A stretch of DNA of 64,000 nucleotides from Pseudomonas viridiflava (GTDB lineage Bacteria > Pseudomonadota > Gammaproteobacteria > Pseudomonadales > Pseudomonadaceae): positions 59,608 to 123,607 of the forward strand of contig NZ_UTKY01000094.1 in assembly GCF_900583165.1 (NCBI RefSeq), read 5' to 3'. The first letter of the stretch is position 1. Each line of letters begins with the position of its first letter. Shown one piece after another: positions 1-8,904 of this stretch. Made by a program: the position numbers and the translations under genes. The notes under the pieces were generated by a model that was not told the DNA's origin, did no database searches, and worked only from the letters and a program-made list of their open reading frames with translations.

Positions 1-376
1 CGAAGGAGATATAGGCGTCGATGTCGGCGTTCAGAATCAAGCGGTCGTACGACACCACCTTGATCCCAGCCTTCTTGGCTTCGGCGACGGCGTTGGTGAG
101 CACCGTGGCGTTGAACGGCACGATAACGATCACATCAACGCCTCGGGAGATCAGGTTTTCGATCTGCGAGATCTGCTTCTGTTCGTTGGCATCGGCCGAT
201 TGCACGAACACCTTGGCGTCGAGTTTTTCGGCGGCGGCGACGAAATAGTCGCGGTCGCGGGACCAGCGTTCCAGACGCAGGTCGTCGATGGAGAAGCCGA
301 TCTTCGGATGGGCCGAGTCGGCCATCACCGGCAGGGCGAGCAGCGCCAGGGCAGTGGCGATAAGCGTGCGTTTCAT
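1..376 (-). CDS. xylF: D-xylose ABC transporter substrate-binding protein XylF (C-terminus off the window)
   Basis: Periplasmic binding protein that captures D-xylose for an ABC importer. Only the first 125 residues are visible; the gene runs off the left edge. The start is the ATG at 376-374, giving a signal peptide of about 19 residues (MKRTLIATALALLALPVMA) and then the sugar-binding type I fold with motifs KIGFSIDDLRLERW and SADANEQKQISQIENLI that are characteristic of XylF. It lies 47 bases downstream of xylA on the same strand, so isomerase and transporter genes form one operon, read away from xylR. An AACAACAATAAAA stretch sits at its ribosome-binding site. The transport ATPase and permease are expected just outside the window. 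Confidence 0.93.
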   Translation of the reverse strand, partial: MKRTLIATALALLALPVMADSAHPKIGFSIDDLRLERWSRDRDYFVAAAEKLDAKVFVQSADANEQKQISQIENLISRGVDVIVIVPFNATVLTNAVAEAKKAGIKVVSYDRLILNADIDAYISF

Positions 377-385
377 GGTTGTGCG

Positions 386-402
386 TCCTTTTATTGTTGT
401 TG
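386..402 (-). promoter_or_regulatory. Crc/Hfq-type A-rich motif at xylF ribosome-binding site
   Basis: On the minus strand the leader reads CCAACAACAATAAAAGGA just before the xylF ATG. The AAnAAnAA pattern merging into the Shine-Dalgarno is the known Pseudomonas catabolite-activity motif bound by Hfq with Crc. The motif is seen; the regulation is inferred. Confidence 0.6.
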
Positions 403-423
403 GAAGACTCAAAACAAACACTG

Positions 424-1740
424 TCACCGATAGATAAAACGATTCACAACGCCTTCAAGCATCTCTTGCCGCCCACTCACGGCCTGCGGGTTCAGTTCAT
501 TGGCAAACGCATGCTCAGCCAGTGACTCAAGGCTGAACTCACCGGCCAGTACGGCCTGCCCCAGCGGTTGCTGCCAACCGGCATAACGCTGGTCCTTGAA
601 CTGCTGCAGCCGATCGTTCTGCACCATGGCCGCCGCACGCTCCAGGGCCAGGGCCAACACGTCCATCGCTTCTACATGGCCGTGGAACAGGTCGATCTCA
701 TCCAGGCTCTGGCGACGTACTTTGGAGTCAAAGTTATAGCCGCCATTTTTAAAACCGCCAGCCTTGAGGATTTCATAGGTGGCCAGGGTCATCTCTTCGA
801 CGCTGTTGGGGAACTGGTCAGTGTCCCAGCCATTTTGCGGGTCGCCACGGTTGGCGTCGATGCTGCCGAAGATCCCCAGGGACACGGCGGTGGCAATCTC
901 ATGGTGAAAACTGTGCCCCGCCAGGGTGGCGTGGTTGGCCTCGATATTCACCTTGATCTCATGCTCCAGGCCGTACTCGTGCAGGAAGCCGAACACCGTG
1001 GCGCTGTCGTAATCGTATTGGTGCTTGGTGGGCTCCTGGGGCTTGGGCTCGATCAGCAGATCGCCTTTAAAGCCGATCTTGTGCTTGTGCTCCACCACCA
1101 TGCGCATAAACCGCCCGAGCTGTTCGCGTTCGCGCTTGAGGTCGGTGTTGAGCAGGGTTTCATACCCTTCACGGCCGCCCCATAGCACGTAGTTGGCACC
1201 TTTGAGCCGCAGCGTTGCATTCATTGCGCTGAACACTTGGGCGGCCGCCACGGCGAATACTTCCGGATCTGGGTTACTGGCAGCACCGGCGGCAAAGCGC
1301 GGGTTGCTGAAGCAGTTGGCAGTGCCCCACAACAGCTTGATACCGGTCTGTTCCTGATGGCGCTCAAGGTGATCGACCATCTGCGCAAAATGGTTGCGGT
1401 ATTCCTTGAGCGAGCTGCCTTCGGGGGCGACGTCCGTGTCGTGAAAGCTGTAGTAATCGATACCCAGCTTGGAGAAAAATTCAAAGGCTGCCTCGGCTTT
1501 GCCGATGGCCACCTCCATGGGGTCGCCGCTGCGCTGCCACGGCCGTTTGAAGGTGCCCACGCCGAACATATCTGCACCTGGCCACACGAAGGTGTGCCAA
1601 TAACAGGCCGCCATGCGCAGATGTTCGCGCATGGGTTTGCCGAGGATGAGTTTATTGGCGTCGTAATGGCGAAAGGCGAGGGGCGCGTCGCTGTCGGGGC
1701 CTTCGAAGCGCACCTTCTCGACACCCGGGAAGTACGGCAT
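424..1740 (-). CDS. xylA: Xylose isomerase
   Basis: Cytoplasmic TIM-barrel enzyme converting D-xylose to D-xylulose. At 438 residues it is the usual length of the long (class II) isomerases. Visible signatures are the His100/Asp103 catalytic pair in YYSFHDTD, the metal-binding glutamate and histidine in VNIEANHATLAGHSFHHE, and the metal-binding GSIDANRGDPQNGWDTDQF near the C-terminus. It is the first gene of the xylA-xylF operon and is divergent from xylR, with a 139-base shared control region. An AAGAACAATAAGGAAAA leader suggests Crc/Hfq control. No xylulokinase gene is visible in the window. Confidence 0.97.
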   Translation of the reverse strand: MPYFPGVEKVRFEGPDSDAPLAFRHYDANKLILGKPMREHLRMAACYWHTFVWPGADMFGVGTFKRPWQRSGDPMEVAIGKAEAAFEFFSKLGIDYYSFHDTDVAPEGSSLKEYRNHFAQMVDHLERHQEQTGIKLLWGTANCFSNPRFAAGAASNPDPEVFAVAAAQVFSAMNATLRLKGANYVLWGGREGYETLLNTDLKREREQLGRFMRMVVEHKHKIGFKGDLLIEPKPQEPTKHQYDYDSATVFGFLHEYGLEHEIKVNIEANHATLAGHSFHHEIATAVSLGIFGSIDANRGDPQNGWDTDQFPNSVEEMTLATYEILKAGGFKNGGYNFDSKVRRQSLDEIDLFHGHVEAMDVLALALERAAAMVQNDRLQQFKDQRYAGWQQPLGQAVLAGEFSLESLAEHAFANELNPQAVSGRQEMLEGVVNRFIYR

Positions 1741-1745
1741 GGCGT

Positions 1746-1762
1746 TTTCCTTATTGTTCTTG
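1746..1762 (-). promoter_or_regulatory. Crc/Hfq-type A-rich motif at xylA ribosome-binding site
   Basis: The minus-strand leader of xylA reads AAGAACAATAAGGAAAA and contains the Shine-Dalgarno. It matches the A-rich Hfq/Crc pattern, as in the other sugar genes here. Confidence 0.55.
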
Positions 1763-1796
1763 GCGGTGTCTGGATACTAGCAACGGGGTCGGGCCC

Positions 1797-1811
1797 GAAA
1801 ATTATGAAAAT
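1797..1811. promoter_or_regulatory. Candidate XylR half-sites between xylA and xylR
   Basis: Two GAAAAT direct repeats start at 1797 and 1806, nine bases apart, in the xylA-xylR divergent region. AraC-family XylR proteins bind direct repeats in such regions. The repeats are seen; their use as an operator is only a guess. Confidence 0.25.
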
Positions 1812-1879
1812 CACCAAGGGAGGGTGCGATTTTGAGTGGTGGGGTCTAGTCTGTGGCGACCGGCCCCAGGATAAAAACA

Positions 1880-3052
1880 ATGAAAACCCTACCGCCCGTG
1901 CACCGCATTGCCCTGCTGTTCAACGGCAGCAAAATCTACGATCGCGGCATCATTGCCGGTATCGGCAACTACCTGAGCAGCACTCGGGCGTCCTGGGACT
2001 TGTTTCTTGAAGAGGACTTTTTGTGTCGCCTCAAGGGCATCGAGCGCTGGCAAGGCGACGGCATCATTGCCGACTTCGATGACCCGCTGATCGGCGAAGC
2101 GCTGGCCGGGAGCAAGGTGCCGGTGGTGGCTGTGGGCGGTTCGTACGCCGATGCGCGGGCGTATCCAACAGGCATTCCCTACGTGGCGACCGATAACCAC
2201 GCGCTGATGAAGTTGGCCTACGAACACTTGATCGAAGCCGGGCTCACACGTTTTGCCTGTTTCAGCCTGCCCGAAGCCCAGGCCAATCGTTGGGCCCAGG
2301 AACGGGAAAAGGCCTTTCGCCGCTTGATGCAACGGGATGGTTTGCAGGTTGAGGTCTATCGCGGCTTGGGCACTAGCGCACCGCTGTGGGACAGCGCCGT
2401 GGAGCAGCAGATTGCCTGGCTGCAAGCCTTGCCCAAACCTATCGGTATCATCGCCGTCACCGACGCCCGCGCCAGGCAGTTGCTGCAGGCCTGCCTCACT
2501 GCCGGGATTGCGGTGCCCGAAGAAGTCGCGCTGATCGGCATCGACAACGACCCGCTGACACGCACCCTGACGCGCGTGCCGCTCAGTTCAGTGATCCAGG
2601 GCACCGAAACCATGGGGCGTACCGCCGCTGCGTTGTTGCATCAGATGCTGCATGGCAAACCTTGCAAGGCAGAGCAGATCCTGGTGCCGCCGGAGGCGAT
2701 CAATGTGCAGGCCTCAAGCTTGCACCAACCTTTAGGCAACCCCTACGTGATGCAGGCACTGTTGTTTATCCGGCAGTACGCGTGCCAGGGCATCAAGACG
2801 GCTCAGGTGGCGGGGTATGTGGGGGTGTCGCGCTCATCGTTGGAGGCGCACTTTCGCAAGGAGCGTGGGTGCAGCGTGCATGACGAGATCCTGCGTTTCA
2901 AACTGGCCAACGCCGCCAAAGGCTTGGAGGGCAACCGCATGGCGATTGCCGATATTGCCCAGCAGTGCGGCTTCAAATCTGCGCAGTACCTGCACACCGT
3001 GTTTCGCCGGGAGTTCGGCTGTACGCCACGGCAATACCAACAGGGCCGCTAG
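1880..3052 (+). CDS. xylR: Xylose operon activator, AraC family (XylR)
   Basis: Transcription activator of xylose genes. The first 280 or so residues form a LacI-like periplasmic-binding-protein sensor domain (RIALLFNGSKIYDRGIIAGIGNYL, then YVATDNHALMKLAYEHLIEAG and EVALIGIDNDPLTRTLT). The last 100 residues are an AraC-type double helix-turn-helix (VGVSRSSLEAHFRKERG and IADIAQQCGFKSAQYLHTVFRREFG). This architecture is that of E. coli XylR. I chose the ATG at 1880 (391 residues) because AGGA lies about 9 bases upstream; an in-frame GTG at 1853 is possible but lacks a site. It is divergent from xylA and convergent with oprB across the tandem repeat array. Confidence 0.93.
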   Translation: MKTLPPVHRIALLFNGSKIYDRGIIAGIGNYLSSTRASWDLFLEEDFLCRLKGIERWQGDGIIADFDDPLIGEALAGSKVPVVAVGGSYADARAYPTGIPYVATDNHALMKLAYEHLIEAGLTRFACFSLPEAQANRWAQEREKAFRRLMQRDGLQVEVYRGLGTSAPLWDSAVEQQIAWLQALPKPIGIIAVTDARARQLLQACLTAGIAVPEEVALIGIDNDPLTRTLTRVPLSSVIQGTETMGRTAAALLHQMLHGKPCKAEQILVPPEAINVQASSLHQPLGNPYVMQALLFIRQYACQGIKTAQVAGYVGVSRSSLEAHFRKERGCSVHDEILRFKLANAAKGLEGNRMAIADIAQQCGFKSAQYLHTVFRREFGCTPRQYQQGR

Positions 3053-3086
3053 ACTCTTTGCAGGCCAGGCTCAGAGCAAAGTGTGG

Positions 3087-4075
3087 TAGCGGTGTACTCG
3101 GTTTCCTGGTCTGGCACAAAACCAAATGTGGGAGCTGGCTTGCCTGCGATAGCGGTGGGTCAGGCAGCACTCGTATCGACTGACACACCGCCTTCGCGAG
3201 CAAGCCCGCTCCCACAGGGGATCGGTGGTGTACTCAGTTCCCAGGCCTGACACAGGTCCAAATGTGGGCGCTGGCTTGCCTGCGATAGCGGTGGGTCAGG
3301 CAGCACTTGTATCGACTGATACACCGCCTTCGCGGGCAAGCCCGCTCCCACAGGGGATTGGTGGTGTACTCGGTTTATCGGCCAGGCGCAGATCCAAATG
3401 TGGGAGCTGGCTTGCCTGCGAAAGCGGTGGGTCAGGCAGCACTTGTACCGACTGACACGCCGCCTTCGCGGGCAAGCCCGCTCCCACAGGGGATCGGCGG
3501 TGTACTCGGTTCCCAGGCCTGACACAGGTCCAAATGTGGGAGCTGGCTTGCCTGCGATAGCGGTGGGTCAGTCAGCATTTGTTCCGACTGACACGCCGCC
3601 TTCGCGAGCAAGCCCGCTCCCACAGGGGATCGGTGATGTACTCAGTTCCCAGGCCTGGCACAGGTCCAAATGTGGGAGCTGGCTTGCCTGCGAAAGCGGT
3701 GGGTCAGCCTGCATTTGTACCGACTGACACGCCGTCTTCGCGAGCAAGCCCGCTCCCACAGGGGATCAGCGGTGTACTCGGTTCCCAAGCCTGACACAGG
3801 CCCAAATGTGGGAGCTGGCTTGCCTGCGATAGCGGTGGGTCAGTCAGCATTTGTTCCGACTGACACGCCGCCTTCGCGAGCAAGCCCGCTCCCACAGGGG
3901 ATTGGTGGTGTACTCGGTTCCCAGGCCTGACACAGGTCCAAATGTGGGAGCTGGCTTGCCTGCGATAGCGGTGGGTCAGGCAGCACTTGTATCGACTGAC
4001 ACGCCGCCTTCGCGGGCAAGCCCGCTCCCACAGGGGGTTGGCGGTGTACTCGGTTTATTGGTCAGGCACAGCCCC
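3087..4075. repeat. Tandem array of seven 136-bp REPIN units
   Basis: Seven units begin at 3124, 3260, 3396, 3532, 3668, 3804 and 3940, each spaced exactly 136 bases. A partial leading unit occupies 3087-3123. Each unit carries two REP sequences in opposite orientation (GTGGGAGCTGGCTTGCC and GCAAGCCCGCTCCCAC) around a spacer of about 45 bases, followed by a linker of about 45 bases containing GGTGTACTCGGTT. The arms can pair into a long hairpin. The units differ by a few substitutions but not in length. The array fills the gap between convergent xylR and oprB, where it could stop transcription or protect mRNA ends. Open reading frames inside it are by-products of the repeat. Confidence 0.95.
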
Positions 4076-4097
4076 CACAGGAGATTGATGAGCCGGT

Positions 4098-5363
4098 TCA
4101 GAACACCGCTTTGACCTGCAAGCCCAGCACCAGCGCGTTGTCGATGTTGTCACCGGAAAACGCCCCCGGTTCGATGATGTATTGCACATCCGGGCGCAGG
4201 CTCAGCCACGGCGTTGCCTGATAGCCGTAGCTCAACTCGATCAACTGCTCGGCGTTGTTCAGGTTCGGGTAGTCCGTCCCCGCATTCAGCGCTGCCAATT
4301 CCTGCACATCGCGACTGCGTGGGTTCGGCACGGCGCGACCGTAGCCCAGTGCCACGGTGTCACGCGGGCGACCTTCGAACGGTTTGTACAGCACCACGCC
4401 TGCGCCATACCACTTGCTGAACGGCGAAGCGGCCTCGCTCGCGGCGGAATACTGGCCGAAGGCGTGCAGCACACGCCCGGCGGAGGCATCCGACGCCCAC
4501 ACCGCCTGGTCGATCAGCAGGTAGTGGCCGCTGCGACCGCTGACGTCCTTGTTGCTGCCGATGCGTTTCACATCTGAGCTGTCGTAGTAATAACCCAGCT
4601 TGTATTCACCCGGCAGGGTGCCCGCGTGTTTGTACACCAACTCAATCGGCACCACGGTGCCGGTGGTGTGCTTGGGGCTCAGCTTCCAGGCGCGGCTGGA
4701 ATTGCCGTTGCTGTCCGGGTCGACATTGAACGCCGCCACGCGCAGTTGCCAGCTTGGCGAGAAATCGTATTTCACCCGTGCGCCCAGGCGGGCGTTGGGG
4801 TAGTTGGTCCAGCCGCTGCCGCCGGACATATTCAGCGGGTGCCCGCAGAAACCGGCGTTCATGAAGTTGCACAGGATGCCGCTGTCGAGGCCGCCGAGGT
4901 CGTTGCCCATGGCCATGTAGCCGAGCTTGACGTTCAGCGCTGGGGTGAACAGCGTGCGCTCGTAGCTGAGCTCGGTCAGGCGGGTGTAGAGGCCGCCGTA
5001 GTTTTCCTGGATCGGCAGGCGGTTGCCCACCAGGTCCTCGGAGGCGCTGTTGCCGCGACGGTCGTTGATGGTGACCTGGATGCGGTCGCCATTGTTGAAA
5101 CCGTAGAGCTTGCCCAGGTCGAACTGCACGCCGAGCTTGAGGTTTTGCGAGTAGCGCGCCGAGCGGTGTTGGCCGCCGTGGGCGTTGTAGGCTGTTTCGC
5201 CGCTGTAGTCGCCGGTAAAGCGGACGCCGGTGTCTTCCAGCTCGCGGCGCAGGCCGCCCCAATCGCCGGTCAGGGTGGTGTCATCGGCTTGCACGGGCAG
5301 GGCGGCACTCAGGGCTACGCCCAGCAGCAAGCGCCCAAAGGGGATATGAGAAGTGGGGGTCAT
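4098..5363 (-). CDS. oprB: Carbohydrate-selective porin OprB
   Basis: Outer-membrane beta-barrel porin for glucose and related sugars. It has 421 residues with a signal peptide of about 26 residues ending ALPVQA, a mature start DDTTLTGDWGGLRRELEDTGVRF typical of OprB, and a C-terminal Phe preceded by alternating hydrophobic residues (LGLQVKAVF), the barrel-assembly signal. It lies 53 bases downstream of gcd on the same strand, with a strong hairpin between. The pairing matches delivery of glucose to the periplasmic dehydrogenase. OprB paralogs exist in pseudomonads, so this may be the copy tied to direct oxidation rather than the main glucose-uptake porin. Confidence 0.92.
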   Translation of the reverse strand: MTPTSHIPFGRLLLGVALSAALPVQADDTTLTGDWGGLRRELEDTGVRFTGDYSGETAYNAHGGQHRSARYSQNLKLGVQFDLGKLYGFNNGDRIQVTINDRRGNSASEDLVGNRLPIQENYGGLYTRLTELSYERTLFTPALNVKLGYMAMGNDLGGLDSGILCNFMNAGFCGHPLNMSGGSGWTNYPNARLGARVKYDFSPSWQLRVAAFNVDPDSNGNSSRAWKLSPKHTTGTVVPIELVYKHAGTLPGEYKLGYYYDSSDVKRIGSNKDVSGRSGHYLLIDQAVWASDASAGRVLHAFGQYSAASEAASPFSKWYGAGVVLYKPFEGRPRDTVALGYGRAVPNPRSRDVQELAALNAGTDYPNLNNAEQLIELSYGYQATPWLSLRPDVQYIIEPGAFSGDNIDNALVLGLQVKAVF

Positions 5364-5382
5364 GCGGGTCTTCCAAACGAAA

Positions 5383-5407
5383 AGCGCGGTGCGGGGGGCA
5401 CCGCGCT
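5383..5407 (-). terminator. Rho-independent terminator between gcd and oprB
   Basis: A perfect 10-bp stem (AGCGCGGTGC paired with GCACCGCGCT) with a five-base loop. Read on the minus strand it follows the gcd stop and is followed by TTTTCGTTT. It lies upstream of the oprB start, so it should end most gcd transcripts and limit read-through into oprB. Confidence 0.75.
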
Positions 5408-5416
5408 AACAGAGGG

Positions 5417-7825
5417 TTATGGCAGGGCGTAGGCGATTACGTAGTCGCCACGGTCAGTGGACTGGCGTGCGCCGCCCGCGGTGATGACCACGTACTGCTT
5501 GCCGGTTTTCGGCGACACGTAGGTCATCGGGCCGCCTTGGCTGCCGACGGGCAGGCGGGCTTTCCAGATTTCATCACCGTTGGCGCTGTTGAAGGCGCGC
5601 AGGTAGAAGTCCTGGGTGCCGGCGATAAAGATCAGGCCGCCTTGAGTCGACAGCGTACCGCCGAGGGTTGGCAGGCCGATCTTGATCGGCAAGTGCATGC
5701 GAATACCCAATGGGCCGGTGTCTTCAACGGTGCCCACCGGTACTTGCCACGCGACTTTCTGGGTCTTCATATCGATGGCGGTCAGGGTGCCGAATGGCGG
5801 CGCCTGGCACGGAATGCCGGCCACCGACAGGAAGCGGTTTTTGTTCACCGCGTACGGCGTGCCCTTGAGCGGTACAGCGCCCATGCCGGTGTTCAGTGCT
5901 TCACCGCCGGACGAGGCTTGGGCCTTGTTCTGCGACGGCAGCATCTGGATCCACAGGCCCAGGCGCATGTCGTTGACGAAGATAAAACCGTGCACCGGGT
6001 CGGTGGAAATGCTGCCCCAGTTCATGCCGCCTAGCGAACCCGGGAAGCTCAGGGATTTATCGGTACCCGGCGCGGTGTACAGGCCGTCGTAGCGCATGCC
6101 TTTGAAGTCGATGCGGCACAGCAGCTGGTCGTACGGCGTGGCACCCCACATGTCCGATTCGGTCAGGGTTTGCGCGCCGATTTGCGGCATGCCCACGGAC
6201 TTCGGCTGGGTTGGGGAGTACGGCTCGTTGGGGATGTTGGCGGCCTTGACCGGTACATCTTTAACCTCGGTCAGCGGCTTGCCGGTGGCGCGGTCCAGTA
6301 CATAGATCTGCCCGGCCTTGGTGCCGATGACCACTGCCGGTACCGCCTTGTCGCCACCCGGTGGGGTGAAGTTCATCAAGGTTGGCTGCATGGGCAGGTC
6401 GAAGTCCCACAGGTCATTGTGGACGGTCTGGTACACCCACTTTTCAGCACCGGTGGAGGCGTCCAGCGCCAGCACGGAAGCGCCGTATTTGTGGTTGAGC
6501 TGGGTGCGTTCCACACCGTAGATGTCGGTGGACGAGCTGCCCATCGGCAGGAACAGGGTGTTCATCAGCGGGTCGTAGGACATCGGCGCCCAGCTGTTCG
6601 GCGTGCTGCGCACGTAGGTGCTGTCGCCGGTTGGCGCTTGCTTGTCCTCAGGGTTGCCCGGGTCGAAAGCCCAGCGCATTTGGCCGGTGATCACGTCAAA
6701 GCCACGGATCACGCCGCCTGGCATGTCGGTCTGTACGTTGTCAGCTACGCGACCGCCAACGACCACAGTGGTACCGGCGATCAGCGGGGCGGAGGACAGT
6801 TGGTAGTAGCTGTCTGGCACGTTACCCAGGCCGGCTTTCAAGTCCACTTGACCATGAGTGCCGAAGTCTTCGCAGAACTTGCCGGTGTCAGCATCGACGG
6901 CGATCAGGCGCGCATCGATAGTATTGGTCAGCAAGCGACGTTGGCACTGCGCGCCAGCAGGCACGTTGGCGGCAATGATCGGCGAGCTGTTGGGCTGGGT
7001 TGGCTGGGCCAGCGGTGCGGTGGCGTCGAAGTAGGCCATGCCACGGCAACGTTGCCATACCGCCGATTTGGCGTTGACTTCGTTCTTCCACAGCTCTTTG
7101 CCGGTGTCGGCGTCGAGGGCGATCAGGTTGTTGTGGGGCGTGCAGATAAACACTTTATTGCCGATCTGCAGCGGGGTGAGCTGGTCTTCTGCGCCGTTGC
7201 CGTCGCTGATGGCCACGTCGCCGGTGTGGTAGGTCCACGCCACCTTGAGCTTGTTGACGGTGTCGCGGTTGATCTGGTCCAGCGCGGCGAAGCGGCTGCC
7301 ACCTTCGGTATTACCGTAGTGCGCCCAATCTTTCTGCGCGTCGGCCGCAGCCACTGGCGTGATGCCCGGGCCGGTGCCGGTTGGCGCAACGCTTGGGTGA
7401 GCGACAAACATATTGCCCGCCGCGACCGCGACGCCCACTGCCAATACCGCGGCAACGCCATAGGCGCCACGCGCAGGCCGGCCCACCAGTTGTGGGTAAA
7501 CCAGCGCTACCACCATGCCGATGGCCGCGAACATGAAGATGCGCGAGAACAGTGGCCAGAACACCAGGCCCACATCCGCGACCGCCCAAATGGCCGTGCC
7601 GACCAAAAAGGCCGCGAACAGCCACGCGCCAGCGGGCTTGCGGCAAGCGATCAGCAGGCCGGCAATCGCCATGGCCACACCACCGATCAGGAAGTACCAG
7701 GAGCCACCCAGGCTGACCAGTTTGACGCCGCCAACGGCCAGCGCCACGCCGAGCAGGGCGATGATCACGCCCAGGCCCAGCAGGATAATTCTAGAGACGC
7801 CAGCGGCGCGCGATGCTCGTTTCAT
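5417..7825 (-). CDS. gcd: Membrane-bound PQQ-dependent glucose dehydrogenase
   Basis: Oxidises glucose and other aldoses to aldonolactones at the periplasmic face of the inner membrane, passing electrons to ubiquinone. The protein starting at the ATG at 7825 is 802 residues, the normal length for Gcd. An N-terminal domain of five membrane helices covers about residues 5-140, followed by the eight-bladed PQQ propeller (DWAHYGNTEGGSRFAALDQIN, GSSSTDIYGVERTQLNHKYGAS, GGMNWGSISTDP). A TTG at 7855 could extend it by ten residues but is less typical. Gluconate production feeds the peripheral glucose pathway and can solubilise mineral phosphate in soil. Its partner oprB lies directly downstream. Confidence 0.96.
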   Translation of the reverse strand: MKRASRAAGVSRIILLGLGVIIALLGVALAVGGVKLVSLGGSWYFLIGGVAMAIAGLLIACRKPAGAWLFAAFLVGTAIWAVADVGLVFWPLFSRIFMFAAIGMVVALVYPQLVGRPARGAYGVAAVLAVGVAVAAGNMFVAHPSVAPTGTGPGITPVAAADAQKDWAHYGNTEGGSRFAALDQINRDTVNKLKVAWTYHTGDVAISDGNGAEDQLTPLQIGNKVFICTPHNNLIALDADTGKELWKNEVNAKSAVWQRCRGMAYFDATAPLAQPTQPNSSPIIAANVPAGAQCQRRLLTNTIDARLIAVDADTGKFCEDFGTHGQVDLKAGLGNVPDSYYQLSSAPLIAGTTVVVGGRVADNVQTDMPGGVIRGFDVITGQMRWAFDPGNPEDKQAPTGDSTYVRSTPNSWAPMSYDPLMNTLFLPMGSSSTDIYGVERTQLNHKYGASVLALDASTGAEKWVYQTVHNDLWDFDLPMQPTLMNFTPPGGDKAVPAVVIGTKAGQIYVLDRATGKPLTEVKDVPVKAANIPNEPYSPTQPKSVGMPQIGAQTLTESDMWGATPYDQLLCRIDFKGMRYDGLYTAPGTDKSLSFPGSLGGMNWGSISTDPVHGFIFVNDMRLGLWIQMLPSQNKAQASSGGEALNTGMGAVPLKGTPYAVNKNRFLSVAGIPCQAPPFGTLTAIDMKTQKVAWQVPVGTVEDTGPLGIRMHLPIKIGLPTLGGTLSTQGGLIFIAGTQDFYLRAFNSANGDEIWKARLPVGSQGGPMTYVSPKTGKQYVVITAGGARQSTDRGDYVIAYALP

Positions 7826-8004
7826 ATCGATAAATGCTCGAAGGTGAGAGGGCAAAGACGCGATTTTAGCAAGATAAGTAACTGGTTAGTACATTAGAGT
7901 CCTGCAATAGACTATTACAGGTGCTGAGATGATGGAGTGTGGCTAAATGTCGCCCAGGGTGCGATGGCATCGCACCCTACTGCTGCACGCGTCTGATAAA
8001 AACT

Positions 8005-8745
8005 CTAGACGGCTTTTTTGCCTCGGGGATTTTTTTGCGCAGCGCCCGCATCGGCGAGCGCATCCCCGCCCAGGCTGCGGGTTAGCTCCTGGGCCGCCTG
8101 TTGGAACAGTGGGTGCAGGGTTTGCGCTTGCTCGGCGGTAAGGCGGCTGGCCGGGCCCGACAGTACCAGAGCGCCGATCAGGTTTTCGCCTGGGCCGAAG
8201 ATTGGCAGGGCCATCGACGACGCGTGCGGGTCGGTAGCGCCGTGGGAAAATATCGGCTTGATCATCTTCGCCGCCAGTGAGTACGGCGTGCGCAGGGCTT
8301 CGGCTCCGGCGGCGCCGTCCATGGGGCGGGTGTCGCCCGGCTGCAGGTGCAGGCGCAAGTGATGAGGGGAGTTCACACGGTACAGGCACATACGGTAGGC
8401 GCCGTGGCGCACGTAGAAGGACGCGGTTTCGCCGGTTTCCTGGGTAAGGCGGTGCAGCAGGGGGGTGATGTGGCGCTCAAGGTCGAGGCCGTCCTGGTAC
8501 ACGGTGTTCAGGCGCATGATCTCGGTGGCCAGTTGATAGCGGCCGTCAGCGAGGCGGGTGATCAGGCCATGGTCTTCCAGGGAGACCATCAGGCGCATGA
8601 TGGTGCTTTTGATCAGGCCGGTACGTGCGGCGAGTTCGGCAAGCTCCAGGGCGGTGTCCCCCATTTTGAAGGCCGTGAGCACGGTGAGCACCCGATCGGC
8701 CGAGGCCACCCCGGTGACTGCGGGGCGTGGGCGGGTTTTAACCAT
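8005..8745 (-). CDS. IclR-family transcription regulator (KdgR-like)
   Basis: A 246-residue regulator with an N-terminal winged helix (SADRVLTVLTAFKMGDTALELAELAARTGLIKSTIMRLMVSLEDHGLI) and a C-terminal IclR effector domain (ASFYVRHGAYRMCLYRVNSPHH, FSHGATDPHASSMALPIFGPGENLIGALVLSGP). I chose the ATG at 8745 because AAGGAG lies just upstream. It sits last in a minus-strand run with an MFS transporter and a hydroxyacid dehydrogenase, and probably controls these and the divergent RraA-family gene. Two KdgR-like palindromes in the divergent promoter region (11353 and 11526) are its likely operators. The effector is unknown, perhaps a 2-keto or hydroxy acid. Confidence 0.85.
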   Translation of the reverse strand: MVKTRPRPAVTGVASADRVLTVLTAFKMGDTALELAELAARTGLIKSTIMRLMVSLEDHGLITRLADGRYQLATEIMRLNTVYQDGLDLERHITPLLHRLTQETGETASFYVRHGAYRMCLYRVNSPHHLRLHLQPGDTRPMDGAAGAEALRTPYSLAAKMIKPIFSHGATDPHASSMALPIFGPGENLIGALVLSGPASRLTAEQAQTLHPLFQQAAQELTRSLGGDALADAGAAQKNPRGKKAV

Positions 8746-8832
8746 GGTGGGCTCCTTGTGAGGTGTGCGCGGGTAGGCTGCAAAATACGGGGATTGGCGG
8801 GTGGGGGCAATCGTGACTGCCAACTGGGTCTA

Positions 8833-8901
8833 AATGTGGGAGGGGGCCAGCCAGCTCATCTGTACCTGACTCACCGCTATCGGGGGCAAGCCCCTCCCAC
8901 C
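8833..8901. repeat. REPIN (short form)
   Basis: Inverted REP pair (TGTGGGAGGGGGCC and GGCAAGCCCCTCCCACC) between the IclR gene and the upstream MFS gene. The spacer is shorter than in other REPINs here and the left arm has lost its GCTTGCC core. Confidence 0.8.
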
Positions 8902-8904
8902 TGT

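Noticed and set aside
3124..4075. Possible CRISPR array because of regular spacing
   Set aside because: The whole 136-bp unit is repeated, there are no unique spacers, and no cas genes are present.
3071..4114. Overlapping 60-120 codon frames on both strands in the tandem array
   Set aside because: They repeat with the 136-bp unit, share the same peptide pieces in several frames and have no ribosome sites; they are by-products of the repeat.
6170..7897. Long open frame (575 codons) antisense to gcd
   Set aside because: It is rich in Gly, Val, Arg, Asp and His in low-complexity order, as expected of a high-GC antisense frame; gcd on the other strand has clear domains.
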